Shown here: positions 56,473-64,000 of the stretch, in pieces
How the letters are laid out: each line of letters opens with the position of its first letter
How positions within the stretch are numbered: position 1 is the stretch's first letter
NCBI GenBank assembly: GCA_050943315.1
Contig: JBMNOY010000004.1
Location: 1-64,000 of the forward strand
Reading direction: 5' to 3'
DNA from: JBDKUD01 sp050943315
GTDB taxonomy: Bacteria; Bacillota; Syntrophomonadia; Syntrophomonadales; Syntrophomonadaceae
DNA length: 64,000 bases
Position numbers and translations under genes: made by a program
The notes under the pieces: generated by a model
What the model saw: only the letters and a program-made list of their open reading frames with translations
Databases searched by the model: none
What the model was told of the DNA's origin: nothing

Positions 56473-57332
56473 TGAAACTGGGGAAAATCGCCGGGGTTAC
56501 CTTCCGCCTTAACCCGTTATTTTTTTTACTGTGTTTTGCCTACGGTTATCTGGGTTTGCTTGAGGAAGTCTTAATAATCATCGCTTCCGTTTTAATGCAC
56601 GAAATTGCCCATACGGTAATGGCTCTGGTACTCAAAGTAAAAGTTGCCGAGATAGAATTACTGCCTTTTGGTGGGCAAGCTAAAATTGAAGATTTTACGG
56701 GGTTAGACCCGGAACAGGAAATATACGTTGCTATGGCCGGACCGGTATTAAGTCTGTCATTGGCAGCGGTTTTTTATTTTGGGGTATCCAAGTTAGGGAA
56801 TATAGATACCCGGCTTTTCGTAACTTTCAATATTGTACTGGGCTGCTTCAATCTTCTGCCAGCTCTCCCGCTGGATGGAGGACGAGTGTTAAGGGCCATG
56901 TGCTCGACTATAGTTGGGTATAAAAAAGCTACCCAATGGGCAGCCAATTTAGGCAAGATAATTGCCCTGGTATTAATTGGGGGAGGTTCATATCTCACTT
57001 ATTTGCACATCAACAACGCTAACTATGTAGTAATTGGTATTTTCCTCTACTGGGCAGCCCATCGCGAAGCCAGGTTTCTGGCCTATTCCTTTATGCGCTA
57101 TCTGGTCAATAAGAAAAGTGAACTATCGCGTCAGGGTTTACTTCCCTCCCGGCAAGTAGTCAGTGAACCTCAAACCCTGGTAAAAAAAATACTTGATTCC
57201 ACCCGCCCTACCTACTATTTGATAGTGGTATTAGTTAATGAAAATCATGAGATTATTGGGATGAAGACAGAAGCGGAGCTTATTGAGTGCCTTTTTACTA
57301 AAGGTCCTCGAGCCAGGCTATGTGATTGCTAA
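56472..57332 (+). CDS. SpoIVFB-like M50 intramembrane metalloprotease
   Basis: The 286-residue site-2-type protease has the catalytic HEXXH in LMHEIAHTVMAL, the third zinc ligand in LLPALPLDGGRVL, and several membrane segments. A C-terminal cytoplasmic tail of about 100 residues ends in a CBS-like stretch (VNENHEIIGMKTEAELIE), also seen in SpoIVFB. In sporulation this enzyme cleaves pro-sigma K. The neighbour SpoIVFA-like gene overlaps by 1 nt. Confidence 0.87.
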   Translation: MKLGKIAGVTFRLNPLFFLLCFAYGYLGLLEEVLIIIASVLMHEIAHTVMALVLKVKVAEIELLPFGGQAKIEDFTGLDPEQEIYVAMAGPVLSLSLAAVFYFGVSKLGNIDTRLFVTFNIVLGCFNLLPALPLDGGRVLRAMCSTIVGYKKATQWAANLGKIIALVLIGGGSYLTYLHINNANYVVIGIFLYWAAHREARFLAYSFMRYLVNKKSELSRQGLLPSRQVVSEPQTLVKKILDSTRPTYYLIVVLVNENHEIIGMKTEAELIECLFTKGPRARLCDC

Positions 57333-57423
57333 GCGTCTATTCCATTGTGGTGCGTAACCGGGTGGTCTCCTACTAAAGGACTCAAGCTGCTCTATTGTAC
57401 TACCCTGGTTTTCCGATGAGTTC

Positions 57424-57450
57424 CGGATTTGTGTTAAATCCGCCTTTTTG
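57424..57450 (+). terminator. Terminator after the SpoIVFB-like gene
   Basis: cggattt / aaatccg with a 5-nt loop is followed by cctttttg. Confidence 0.75.
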
Positions 57451-57491
57451 TGGTAAGATATTAAAGTAATTGTGACCGATGGAGGAAAATA

Positions 57492-59330
57492 ATGAAGGAC
57501 AGGCTGTTCAGAGAAATACTGCCGCGTGTATCCAAACCTGCCCGTTATTCGGGTGGGGAAGTAAACATGATTAAAAAGGATTGGGACAAGTGCCAGGCTA
57601 AAATGGTATTTGCTTTTCCCGATGTTTATGAAATTGGTATGTCTCATATTGGCCAGAAAATATTATATGGGATCGTAAATGAAACGACCGAGCATCTCCT
57701 GGAAAGAAGTTTTGCGCCGTGGCCGGACATGGAGGCGATTATGCGGGCCGAGGGAGTACCCCTTTATTCTTTGGAATCGTTTCGCCCGCTGACTGATTTC
57801 GATGCTATTGGAATCTCCCTGCAGTATGAACTATCTATAACCAATGTGCTTAATATGCTGGATTTAGCTGGTGTACCGGTATGGTCACGGGACCGCAGTG
57901 ACAGTGACCCGCTGGTAATAGGCGGGGGGCCGGTAGTATTTAATCCTGAGCCTTATGCTGACTTTTTCGATGTTTTCTTAATTGGGGATGGAGAAGAGGC
58001 CATTATTGATATACTTGATGCTATAGAGAGCAACCGGGGAAGAACCCGGACCGAGAAACTGAAAGAACTGGCTAAAATTGAAGGGTGTTATATACCTGCT
58101 CTATATTCGGTGGAATATAATAATGACGGCACAGTAAAAAGAATGGCGGCATTATGTGACCAAGCTCCGCCCCGGGTACGCAAACGTCTGGTAGCAGATT
58201 TAGACCAGGCTTATTACCCTGATAAACCAGTATTACCCTATATGAGTATAGTTCATGACCGGGCTGTTCTGGAAGTGATGAGGGGATGCCAGAGGGCTTG
58301 CCGGTTCTGTCATGCGGGAACAGCATACCGGCCGGTACGGGAAAGAAGTATCTCTACTTTAAAGAAACAAGCCCGGGCTCAGCTTAAAAATACCGGGTAT
58401 GATGAAATATCTCTGGCTTCCTTAAGTACGCTTGACTATTCGGGGGTAAGTGAACTGGTCAAGGAACTTGTTCAGGAATACGGAGATAAAGGTATCGGAA
58501 TATCACTGCCATCTTTACGGGTGGATGCTTTCTCTATAGATCTGGCCAATGAGGTGCAGAAAGTACGCAAAACAACCCTCACCCTGGCACCGGAAGCAGG
58601 AACCCAACGACTCCGGGATGTAATAAACAAAAATGTAAGTGAAGAAGATTTATTTAAGGCGGTTGAGGCGGCTTTCCGATCGGGGTGGAAATCGGTCAAA
58701 CTATACTTTATGTATGGCTTGCCCACTGAAACTGAAACAGATCTTAAAGGCACCCTGGAGCTGATAGAAAAAGTAAGAGATATTGGGAATAAGTATTCAC
58801 GCCGGCCGGTGGAGATCAGAGCTAGTCTGGCTTGTTTTGTTCCCAAAGCGCATACTCCTTTTCAGTGGCAGCCTCAGGACAGCATAGAAAAGTTAGAACA
58901 GAAAAGAAAGCTCATGCTGGCAACGCGCAGAAAAAATATAAAACTAAGTTTCCACGATAGTCAGACCAGTTTTCTGGAAGGTGTCATGGCGCGCGGAGAC
59001 CGGAGGTTATCCGGGGTTATTTTTAAAGCCTGGAGTAAAGGATGTAAATTTGACAGCTGGTCAGAGTACTTCCGGTTCGATTTATGGATGGGGGCCTTTT
59101 TGGAAAGCGGAATTGATCCTTATTTTTATGTGAATAGGCTGCGTAACTATGATGAAGTCTTTCCCTGGGATTTCATTGATACCGGGGTAAGCAAAGCTTA
59201 TCTGCGCTTGGAGAATGAAAAAGCTCTGCGAGGAGAGAGCACTCCTGATTGCCGCATAGAAGGTTGTGCCGGTTGTGGAATATGCCAGCATTTTGAAGTT
59301 GATCTGGATATTAAACACCGGGCTGATTAA
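57492..59330 (+). CDS. B12-binding-type radical SAM protein (TIGR03960-like)
   Basis: The 612-residue protein has an N-terminal cobalamin-binding-like domain (about 1-190) and a radical SAM core with the CxxxCxxC motif in GCQRACRFCHAGTAYRPVRE. An unusual Cys-rich C-terminus contains CRIEGCAGCGICQHF. It is widespread in Clostridia beside the small TIGR03936-like protein and RNase G, ahead of rplU. The substrate is unknown; RNA or protein modification is often suggested because of the ribosomal context. GGAGGAAA precedes the ATG. Confidence 0.88.
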   Translation: MKDRLFREILPRVSKPARYSGGEVNMIKKDWDKCQAKMVFAFPDVYEIGMSHIGQKILYGIVNETTEHLLERSFAPWPDMEAIMRAEGVPLYSLESFRPLTDFDAIGISLQYELSITNVLNMLDLAGVPVWSRDRSDSDPLVIGGGPVVFNPEPYADFFDVFLIGDGEEAIIDILDAIESNRGRTRTEKLKELAKIEGCYIPALYSVEYNNDGTVKRMAALCDQAPPRVRKRLVADLDQAYYPDKPVLPYMSIVHDRAVLEVMRGCQRACRFCHAGTAYRPVRERSISTLKKQARAQLKNTGYDEISLASLSTLDYSGVSELVKELVQEYGDKGIGISLPSLRVDAFSIDLANEVQKVRKTTLTLAPEAGTQRLRDVINKNVSEEDLFKAVEAAFRSGWKSVKLYFMYGLPTETETDLKGTLELIEKVRDIGNKYSRRPVEIRASLACFVPKAHTPFQWQPQDSIEKLEQKRKLMLATRRKNIKLSFHDSQTSFLEGVMARGDRRLSGVIFKAWSKGCKFDSWSEYFRFDLWMGAFLESGIDPYFYVNRLRNYDEVFPWDFIDTGVSKAYLRLENEKALRGESTPDCRIEGCAGCGICQHFEVDLDIKHRAD

Positions 59331-59352
59331 AGTTAAATGATTTAAGAAAATA

Positions 59353-59376
59353 GAATTCAACACAGATTGACACCGA
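59353..59376. repeat. Dispersed CACAGATT-type repeat
   Basis: gaattcaacacagattgac followed by accga. It matches the copy at 9270-9292 (minus strand) over gaattcaacacagatt and the copy near 6248 over caacacagat. It sits in a 202-bp gap between two genes that are usually adjacent. Confidence 0.6.
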
Positions 59377-59532
59377 TTTGCCTATGAAGCACACCCATTT
59401 ATTAATCGTTAAGTTCCACGAACCATACCTGATATTGATTAAGTTGTCGGGAACCGGCGGTTAAGGGGGAAAATCTCTGTGTATAGGCAGCAGAAGTTTT
59501 GTGTTGAATTTAGCTTTAAGGAGGTTTATATA

Positions 59533-60198
59533 TTGCATCTTCGGGTTGAATACCGGGTTGGACCGGACTTAAAGTTTCTGGCTAACCTGGATATGATGCA
59601 TGTTATCGAAAGGGCTCTGAGACGGGCCGAGATTCCCTACGCTTTAACCGAAGGCTTTAATCCGCATATTAAAATCGCCATGGGTACAGTACTGCCGGTA
59701 GGGCTATGGGGTGAGAAAGAGTATTTTGACCTGGAGTTGCAAGAAGATATCGACTGCGAAGAATTTCTGCTGCGAATGAATAAGACTCTTCCTGCCGGAA
59801 TGGACTTCAACAAATGTATGCAGATCGATGCCGGTACCCCGGCACTGATGAAAGAAATAGCCGCAGCCGACTATTGCTATGTAATCCGGGGTAATAACCT
59901 GCCTCTGGGAAATGTGAAAGACCTGCTGTTTGAAAAGCACTTGATGGTCAAGAGCCGGGGAAAGAAAAAAGATGTTGAGAAGGATTTACGTCCCGGTTTG
60001 TATAAAATAGAAACAATGCAGCAAAAAGATGCGGGTATCATAAAAGTACGGGTAGCGGTGGGTGAGCCATTGAACGTAAGATATGATGAAGTGATACAGC
60101 TCTTTGAGACCTGTAATATTTCTGCGCAAACTATTATTGATATCTACCGGTGTGCTAACTATATCTTGTCAGGTAATAATTTCTTGCCACCTGTATAG
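59533..60198 (+). CDS. TIGR03936-like radical-SAM-associated protein (DUF2344)
   Basis: The 221-residue protein starts LHLRVEYRVGPDLKFLANLD and contains ALRRAEIPYALTEGFNPHIK, both typical of this family. It carries no radical SAM Cys motif and usually partners or is fused with the preceding radical SAM protein. The TTG at 59533 follows AAGGAGG by 8 nt; an earlier frame start at 59479 has no site. Its function is unknown. Confidence 0.86.
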   Translation: MHLRVEYRVGPDLKFLANLDMMHVIERALRRAEIPYALTEGFNPHIKIAMGTVLPVGLWGEKEYFDLELQEDIDCEEFLLRMNKTLPAGMDFNKCMQIDAGTPALMKEIAAADYCYVIRGNNLPLGNVKDLLFEKHLMVKSRGKKKDVEKDLRPGLYKIETMQQKDAGIIKVRVAVGEPLNVRYDEVIQLFETCNISAQTIIDIYRCANYILSGNNFLPPV

Positions 60199-60279
60199 CG
60201 TTTTGCCTGCTGAACCGGGCCAAGGAAAACTGACCCGTGGGTTAACCCCTGTTAATAAACATTGGAGCTGGTGACTGTT

Positions 60280-61704
60280 GTGGTTCGCGATATAATTGCT
60301 GAGATATATCCCTGGGAATCCCGGGTGGCTATCGTTGAAGACGACCGCCTGGCGGAAGTATTCTGGGCCAATCAGGATGAAAATGTAGGAAATATTTATA
60401 AAGGTAAGGTTAAAGATATTTTGCCCGGCCTTTCCTGTGCTTTTGTGGACATTGGACTGACTAAAAATGCATTTCTGTTTGCCGGGGACATAATGAGACC
60501 CCGTAAAAAGAGAGGGGCAGATATCGCTGAGCTTTTAAAGAGTGGGGAGGATGTCCTGGTACAGGTCAAGAAGGAGGCCTTTTCAGAAAAGGGTGCCCGT
60601 GTGACTGGTGATATAACTATACCCGGACGTCTTCTGGTCCTCTTGCCCTTTCAAAACGAAGTTTCCATATCGCGCAAGATTACGGACAATCCCCGCAGAG
60701 ATTATCTGAAAAATCTTATCGCTGATTATAAGCCGCATGATACTGGAATTATACTGCGAACTGCCTGTACCCAGGCTGAGGATTCAGAAATAATATCCGA
60801 ATTGGACGAATTGTTGGCTGTATGGGCTGAGGTACAGAAACGCTATCAGCACAGTAAAGCACCCAGTTTAATTTACGAAGATATTGATGTTATGGAGAGA
60901 ACCCTGCGGGACTATTTAGATAGTAATGTTCGCCGCCTGGTAATAAATAATGAAAAACTAATGAAGAAAATTATCGCCTTCCTCAACAGTAAAAATATCC
61001 GCTATGATTTTGATGTGCAATATGTTGAAGGTGATTTATTTGAAAAATCCGGGCTGGAAAAAGATATCCGGCGGGCCATAAAACGCAAGGTATGGTTAAA
61101 AAACGGGGGGTATTTAATATTTGATGAAACTGAAGCCATGACTGTAATAGATGTTAACAGTGGAAAATTCACCGGCCACAATAATTTTGAAGATACAGTT
61201 TTCAAATTAAATATGGAAGCAGCCGTTGAAATACCAAGGCAGCTCAGGCTACGAAGCGTGGGCGGAATTATTCTTATTGATTTTATAGATATGAAGGATA
61301 AGGAAAACGAAAAAGAGGTCATAGCTACCCTAAAAAGAGAGCTGGAAAAAGATAAAGCCCATACCCGTATTATAGGTATGACCGGCTTGGGATTTTTGGA
61401 GATGACCAGAAAAAAATCCCGCTATGGAATATCGGAATTTTTCACCGAAGATTGTAATGCGTGTCAGGGGCGCGGGCACATTTTTAATATGTACGCCATG
61501 ACCTGTGAAGTGAAACGCAAATTGGTTAACATGGGCTATCTGGAGAACGGTACCCTGGTTTGTGAAGCCCATCCGCGGCTCATAAATGCTATTAGTGAAG
61601 ATGAAAAGAATCTGGAGTATATTCGTAAAAGGACCAAAAAGAATATAAAGTTGGTTCCTAATCCTAAGATGGGACAGGTTGAGTATAATTTATATTCTGA
61701 ATAG
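60280..61704 (+). CDS. rng: Ribonuclease G/E family endoribonuclease
   Basis: RNase G/E processes rRNA and mRNA. The 474-residue protein has an N-terminal S1 RNA-binding region (about 25-120; VGNIYKGKVKDILPGLSCAF) and a DNase-I-like catalytic domain with the metal-binding Asp residues in MTVIDVNSGKFTGH and IILIDFIDM. The zinc-link motif CNACQGRGH and a short tail follow. No extended RNase E scaffold is present. The start is uncertain: TTG 60262, GTG 60271 and GTG 60280 are in frame; 60280 fits the family best. Confidence 0.92.
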   Translation: MVRDIIAEIYPWESRVAIVEDDRLAEVFWANQDENVGNIYKGKVKDILPGLSCAFVDIGLTKNAFLFAGDIMRPRKKRGADIAELLKSGEDVLVQVKKEAFSEKGARVTGDITIPGRLLVLLPFQNEVSISRKITDNPRRDYLKNLIADYKPHDTGIILRTACTQAEDSEIISELDELLAVWAEVQKRYQHSKAPSLIYEDIDVMERTLRDYLDSNVRRLVINNEKLMKKIIAFLNSKNIRYDFDVQYVEGDLFEKSGLEKDIRRAIKRKVWLKNGGYLIFDETEAMTVIDVNSGKFTGHNNFEDTVFKLNMEAAVEIPRQLRLRSVGGIILIDFIDMKDKENEKEVIATLKRELEKDKAHTRIIGMTGLGFLEMTRKKSRYGISEFFTEDCNACQGRGHIFNMYAMTCEVKRKLVNMGYLENGTLVCEAHPRLINAISEDEKNLEYIRKRTKKNIKLVPNPKMGQVEYNLYSE

Positions 61705-61744
61705 GCTGTTCTTGACTTAAGATTCTATATGTGTTAAGTTCTTA

Positions 61745-61841
61745 TTTGGGTTGCACGTTTTTGCAACCGCACGGTTCAGGTTAACAAAAGGAATAATCCT
61801 ACCTGGTTACCGGCGAGTCTGAAAAATGTGGAGGTGTGAAG
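61745..61841 (+). ncRNA. Candidate ribosomal protein L21 leader
   Basis: The 5' region of rplU has a hairpin ggttgc / gcaacc (61749-61768) and a second pairing caggt / acctg (61777-61806) near the ribosome site. Firmicute rplU genes often carry an autoregulatory L21 leader here. I did not align it to the family model, so this is positional inference. Confidence 0.4.
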
Positions 61842-62156
61842 ATGTACGCAGTAATTCAAACAGGTGGCAAGCAGTACAAGGTTAGTGAAGGTGATGTTTT
61901 AAAGGTTGAGAAACTTAAGGCAGAACCGGGAGAAAAACTGGTTTTGGATCAAGTGCTTATGATTAATAGTGACGACGGAAGTGTTAAAGTAGGAACCCCG
62001 CTCGTCGCCGGGGCAAAAATAACAGCTGAAGTTATTGAGCAGGGAAAGCACAAAAAGATTATTGTTTTCAAGTATAAGAGGAGAAAAAATTACCGTAAGA
62101 AACAGGGTCATAGACAGGCTTATACGAAGATTAAAATAGAGAAGATCGAGGGTTAA
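61842..62156 (+). CDS. rplU: Ribosomal protein L21
   Basis: The 104-residue large-subunit protein binds 23S rRNA near L20. It begins [18 protein letters not shown] and ends with the basic signature [19 protein letters not shown]. The ATG at 61842 follows GGAGGTG; an in-frame GTG two codons earlier overlaps that site. First gene of rplU-prp-rpmA. Confidence 0.97.
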   Translation: MYAVIQTGGKQYKVSEGDVLKVEKLKAEPGEKLVLDQVLMINSDDGSVKVGTPLVAGAKITAEVIEQGKHKKIIVFKYKRRKNYRKKQGHRQAYTKIKIEKIEG

Positions 62157-62485
62157 TGGTTGAGATAACTATTAATTACCAGGATAAACGAATTATTTCA
62201 TTTGAAGTTAATGGCCATGCCGGTTACGCACCCCCTGGGCAAGATATTTATTGTGCCGGTGTTTCGGCCGTGACTCAGACAGCTTTACTCGGGTTGCTTA
62301 AGCATTTGAGCCATAAGCCGGTTTTTAGTGCGGCCAAAGGTAACCTGACACTAAAATTGCCGGATGCTTTAAACCCGGAAGAAAAAGAGAAAGCACAAAT
62401 TATTTTATCCACCATGGAGACAGGTTTACTCTCCATGCAGGAAGCATATGGTGAATTTATTCGAGTTAAGATCAGGAGGTGTTAA
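62156..62485 (+). CDS. prp: Ribosomal-processing cysteine protease Prp
   Basis: Prp (YsxB) removes the N-terminal extension of L27 in Firmicutes and relatives, which is essential where studied. The 109-residue protein has the catalytic His21 and Cys33 in [20 protein letters not shown]. It overlaps the rplU stop by 1 nt and the rpmA start region, so the three genes are coupled. Its expected substrate is encoded directly after it. Confidence 0.95.
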   Translation: MVEITINYQDKRIISFEVNGHAGYAPPGQDIYCAGVSAVTQTALLGLLKHLSHKPVFSAAKGNLTLKLPDALNPEEKEKAQIILSTMETGLLSMQEAYGEFIRVKIRRC

Positions 62486-62487
62486 TG

Positions 62488-62784
62488 ATGTTCAGATTTG
62501 ATTTACAGCTTTTTGCCCATAAAAAGGGTGTTGGTAGTACCAGAAATGGTAGAGACAGCGAATCCAAAAGACTGGGTATTAAGAAGTATGATGGTGAAGT
62601 AGTAAGATCCGGCAATATATTAGTAAGACAAAGAGGAACAAAGATTCATCCCGGTAATAACGTAATGATTGGCGGAGATGATACTCTGTTTGCGGTAGTG
62701 GATGGTAAAGTCAAATATGAAAGAAAAGGTAAAGATCGCAAGCAGGTTAGCGTATATCCGATAGAAGAAGCCGTAACTATGTAA
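62488..62784 (+). CDS. rpmA: Ribosomal protein L27 with Prp-cleavable extension
   Basis: L27 reaches into the peptidyl transferase centre. The 98-residue precursor starts [20 protein letters not shown]: the sequence before AHKKG is the Firmicute extension cut by Prp after LQLFA or nearby. The rest is canonical ([19 protein letters not shown]). The ATG at 62488 has ideal spacing from AGGAGG; the ATG at 62485 is also possible. Confidence 0.96.
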   Translation: MFRFDLQLFAHKKGVGSTRNGRDSESKRLGIKKYDGEVVRSGNILVRQRGTKIHPGNNVMIGGDDTLFAVVDGKVKYERKGKDRKQVSVYPIEEAVTM

Positions 62785-62809
62785 TTTGAATTTAATAGTA
62801 AATAAACTC

Positions 62810-62847
62810 AAACGGGATAGGCTTTAACAAGTTTATCCCGTTTTTTT
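62810..62847 (+). terminator. Terminator of the rplU-prp-rpmA operon
   Basis: aaacgggata / tatcccgttt with a 14-nt loop is followed by a T-run. Confidence 0.88.
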
Positions 62848-62910
62848 CCGTGGGCATTATTCCGTAATCGGCCAGTAGCTGATAATGGGGCCTTATAGAA
62901 AGGAATATAT

Positions 62911-64000
62911 ATGGACTTTTTACCGGTTAACAAAGCCGACCTCGCCAAGCGGGGATGGGACGAAGTGGATATTATTATTGTCAGCGCCGATGCTTATGTA
63001 GATCACCCGGCCTGGGCAGCTGCTATTCTGGGAAGATTTTTGGAGTCCCGGGGCTACCGGGTAGGTGTCATTGCTCAACCTGGCTGGCGAAGCCTGGAGG
63101 ATATATGCCGCCTGGGAAAACCGCGGCTTTTTTTTGCTATTTCCGGGGGTAATATGGATAGCATGGTTAACCATTACACGGCTGATAAGAAGAGGAGACA
63201 TAAGGACCTGTACTCTCCCGGTGGTCAAACTGGACTTAGGCCTGACCGGCCTACTATTGTGTACGCTAATCTGGTCCGCCGGGCATATCCGCAGGTACCT
63301 ATCGTGATTGGTGGGATAGAAGCCAGTTTGCGGCGCTTAGCTCATTATGATTATTGGAGCAATAAGGTGCGCCGTTCTATACTTATGGACAGCAGGGCAG
63401 ATCTGCTGGTTTATGGCATGGGCGAATATAGTTTGCTGGAAATAGCCGCCCGGCTGCAAAATGGCGAGGATATAGGCTTTATTCGTAATTTGCGGGGAAC
63501 CTGCTATGTTGCCCCAAAGCCCAACCAACACGCCCTAAAACTACCTTCATATGAGGAAATAGCCGCTGACCGGCAGGCTTTTGCCCAGGCTACCAGAATA
63601 ATATACGAAGAGCTTAACCCTTATTGTGCGCGTCCTCTGGCCCAGAAACACGGCAATAACTGGGTGATACAAAACCCGCCGGCCATGCCCTTGTCGACCC
63701 GGCAATTGGATGACATTTATAAGGTGCCATTTACACGCCGCTTTCATCCTATGTACACAAGCCGTGGAGGAGTACCAGGCTTAAACCCGGTTCAGTTTTC
63801 TATAGTTAGCCATCGTGGATGCTTTGGCGGATGTGCCTTTTGTTCGATAGGTTTGCATCAGGGAAAGTTTATACAACAACGCAGCATGCAGTCCATAGTT
63901 GATGAAGCTGGTGCTTTGGCAAACCATGCGGATTTCAAGGGGACCATTCCTGATGTTGGTGCTCCCTCGGCAAATATGTACGGGCTTAAGGGAATTGCCC
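62911..64000 (+). CDS. YgiQ-family radical SAM protein, cut by window end
   Basis: The frame is open from the ATG at 62911 (GAAAGGA upstream) to the end of the window, giving 363 codons of an expected 600 or so. The N-terminal domain reads WDEVDIIIVSADAYVDHPAW, as in UPF0313/YgiQ proteins. The radical SAM motif CFGGCAFCSIG is at about residues 304-314. Hallmarks such as SGGNMDSMVNHYTA and IVIGGIEASLRRLAHYDYW are present. The function of YgiQ is unknown. The 3' part lies outside the window. Confidence 0.93.
   Translation, partial: MDFLPVNKADLAKRGWDEVDIIIVSADAYVDHPAWAAAILGRFLESRGYRVGVIAQPGWRSLEDICRLGKPRLFFAISGGNMDSMVNHYTADKKRRHKDLYSPGGQTGLRPDRPTIVYANLVRRAYPQVPIVIGGIEASLRRLAHYDYWSNKVRRSILMDSRADLLVYGMGEYSLLEIAARLQNGEDIGFIRNLRGTCYVAPKPNQHALKLPSYEEIAADRQAFAQATRIIYEELNPYCARPLAQKHGNNWVIQNPPAMPLSTRQLDDIYKVPFTRRFHPMYTSRGGVPGLNPVQFSIVSHRGCFGGCAFCSIGLHQGKFIQQRSMQSIVDEAGALANHADFKGTIPDVGAPSANMYGLKGIA

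Noticed and set aside
1..64000. CRISPR array, prophage or defence island
   Set aside because: No regularly spaced repeats, phage structural genes, restriction-modification or toxin-antitoxin genes were seen. Apart from the IS element the content is core chromosome.

Overview
The window reads as a chromosome segment of an anaerobic, spore-forming, low-to-mid GC Firmicute of the class Clostridia. The best guess is Syntrophomonadaceae, close to Syntrophomonas; this is inferred from gene content and order, not from a database search. Pointers are a trimeric NADH-linked [FeFe] hydrogenase, an adjacent SpoIVFA/SpoIVFB-type pair after the mre-min cluster, LonB beside Lon, a Prp protease between L21 and an L27 that carries a cleavable N-terminal extension, and heavy use of TTG and GTG starts with strong AGGAGG sites.

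Layout. 0-2.4 kb: an IS110-family insertion sequence that has truncated an HD-domain hydrolase gene. 2.4-9.2 kb: a histidine operon hisZGDBHA-F-IE without hisC, ended by an intrinsic terminator. 9.2-18 kb: cell-envelope and signalling genes (CNNM/CorC-type CBS protein, secreted beta-propeller protein, L,D-transpeptidase, a soluble chemoreceptor-like protein fused to a dinucleotide-binding Rossmann domain, a multi-PAS histidine kinase) and tRNA-Leu. 17.9-18.4 kb: tRNA cluster Gly-Arg-His-Gln-Lys. 18.5-23.1 kb: a MacB/FtsX-type ABC exporter with its membrane-fusion protein, framed by two perfect inverted 115-bp copies of tRNA-Lys plus its terminator. 23.3-25.8 kb: tRNA-Pro, a TPR membrane protein, a peptidoglycan-binding lipoprotein, tRNA-Gly. 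25.9-34 kb: protein quality control tig-clpP-clpX-lonB-lon-engB. 34.1-38.2 kb: hydABC on the minus strand. 38.4-39.8 kb: a possible 23-residue microprotein and a SEC-C protein. 40.1-45.7 kb: valS-folC, then a PhoU-like/PiT phosphate transport pair. 45.8-62.9 kb: rex, maf, radC, mreBCD, PBP2, minCDE, rodA, SpoIVFA/FB-like pair, two radical-SAM-associated proteins, RNase G/E, rplU-prp-rpmA. The window ends inside a YgiQ-type radical SAM gene.

How parts connect. Rex senses the NADH/NAD+ ratio. A sequence resembling a Rex operator lies upstream of rex itself and another upstream of hydCBA, which reoxidises NADH to H2, so the window may hold both the sensor and a main target. The NAD-domain chemoreceptor-like protein could be a second redox input. 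A tandem PhoP-box-like repeat precedes the phosphate transport pair. The mre-min-rodA block builds and divides the rod-shaped cell and leads into forespore signalling (SpoIVF).

Most of the window is conserved core genome. The parts I consider worth a second look are the Rossmann-MCP fusion, the inverted tRNA-Lys repeat around the exporter, the two Rex-like sites, the Pho-box-like site, a dispersed CACAGATT-type repeat that has become the C-terminus of one protein, two small unlisted ORFs, and the noncoding end of the IS110 element.
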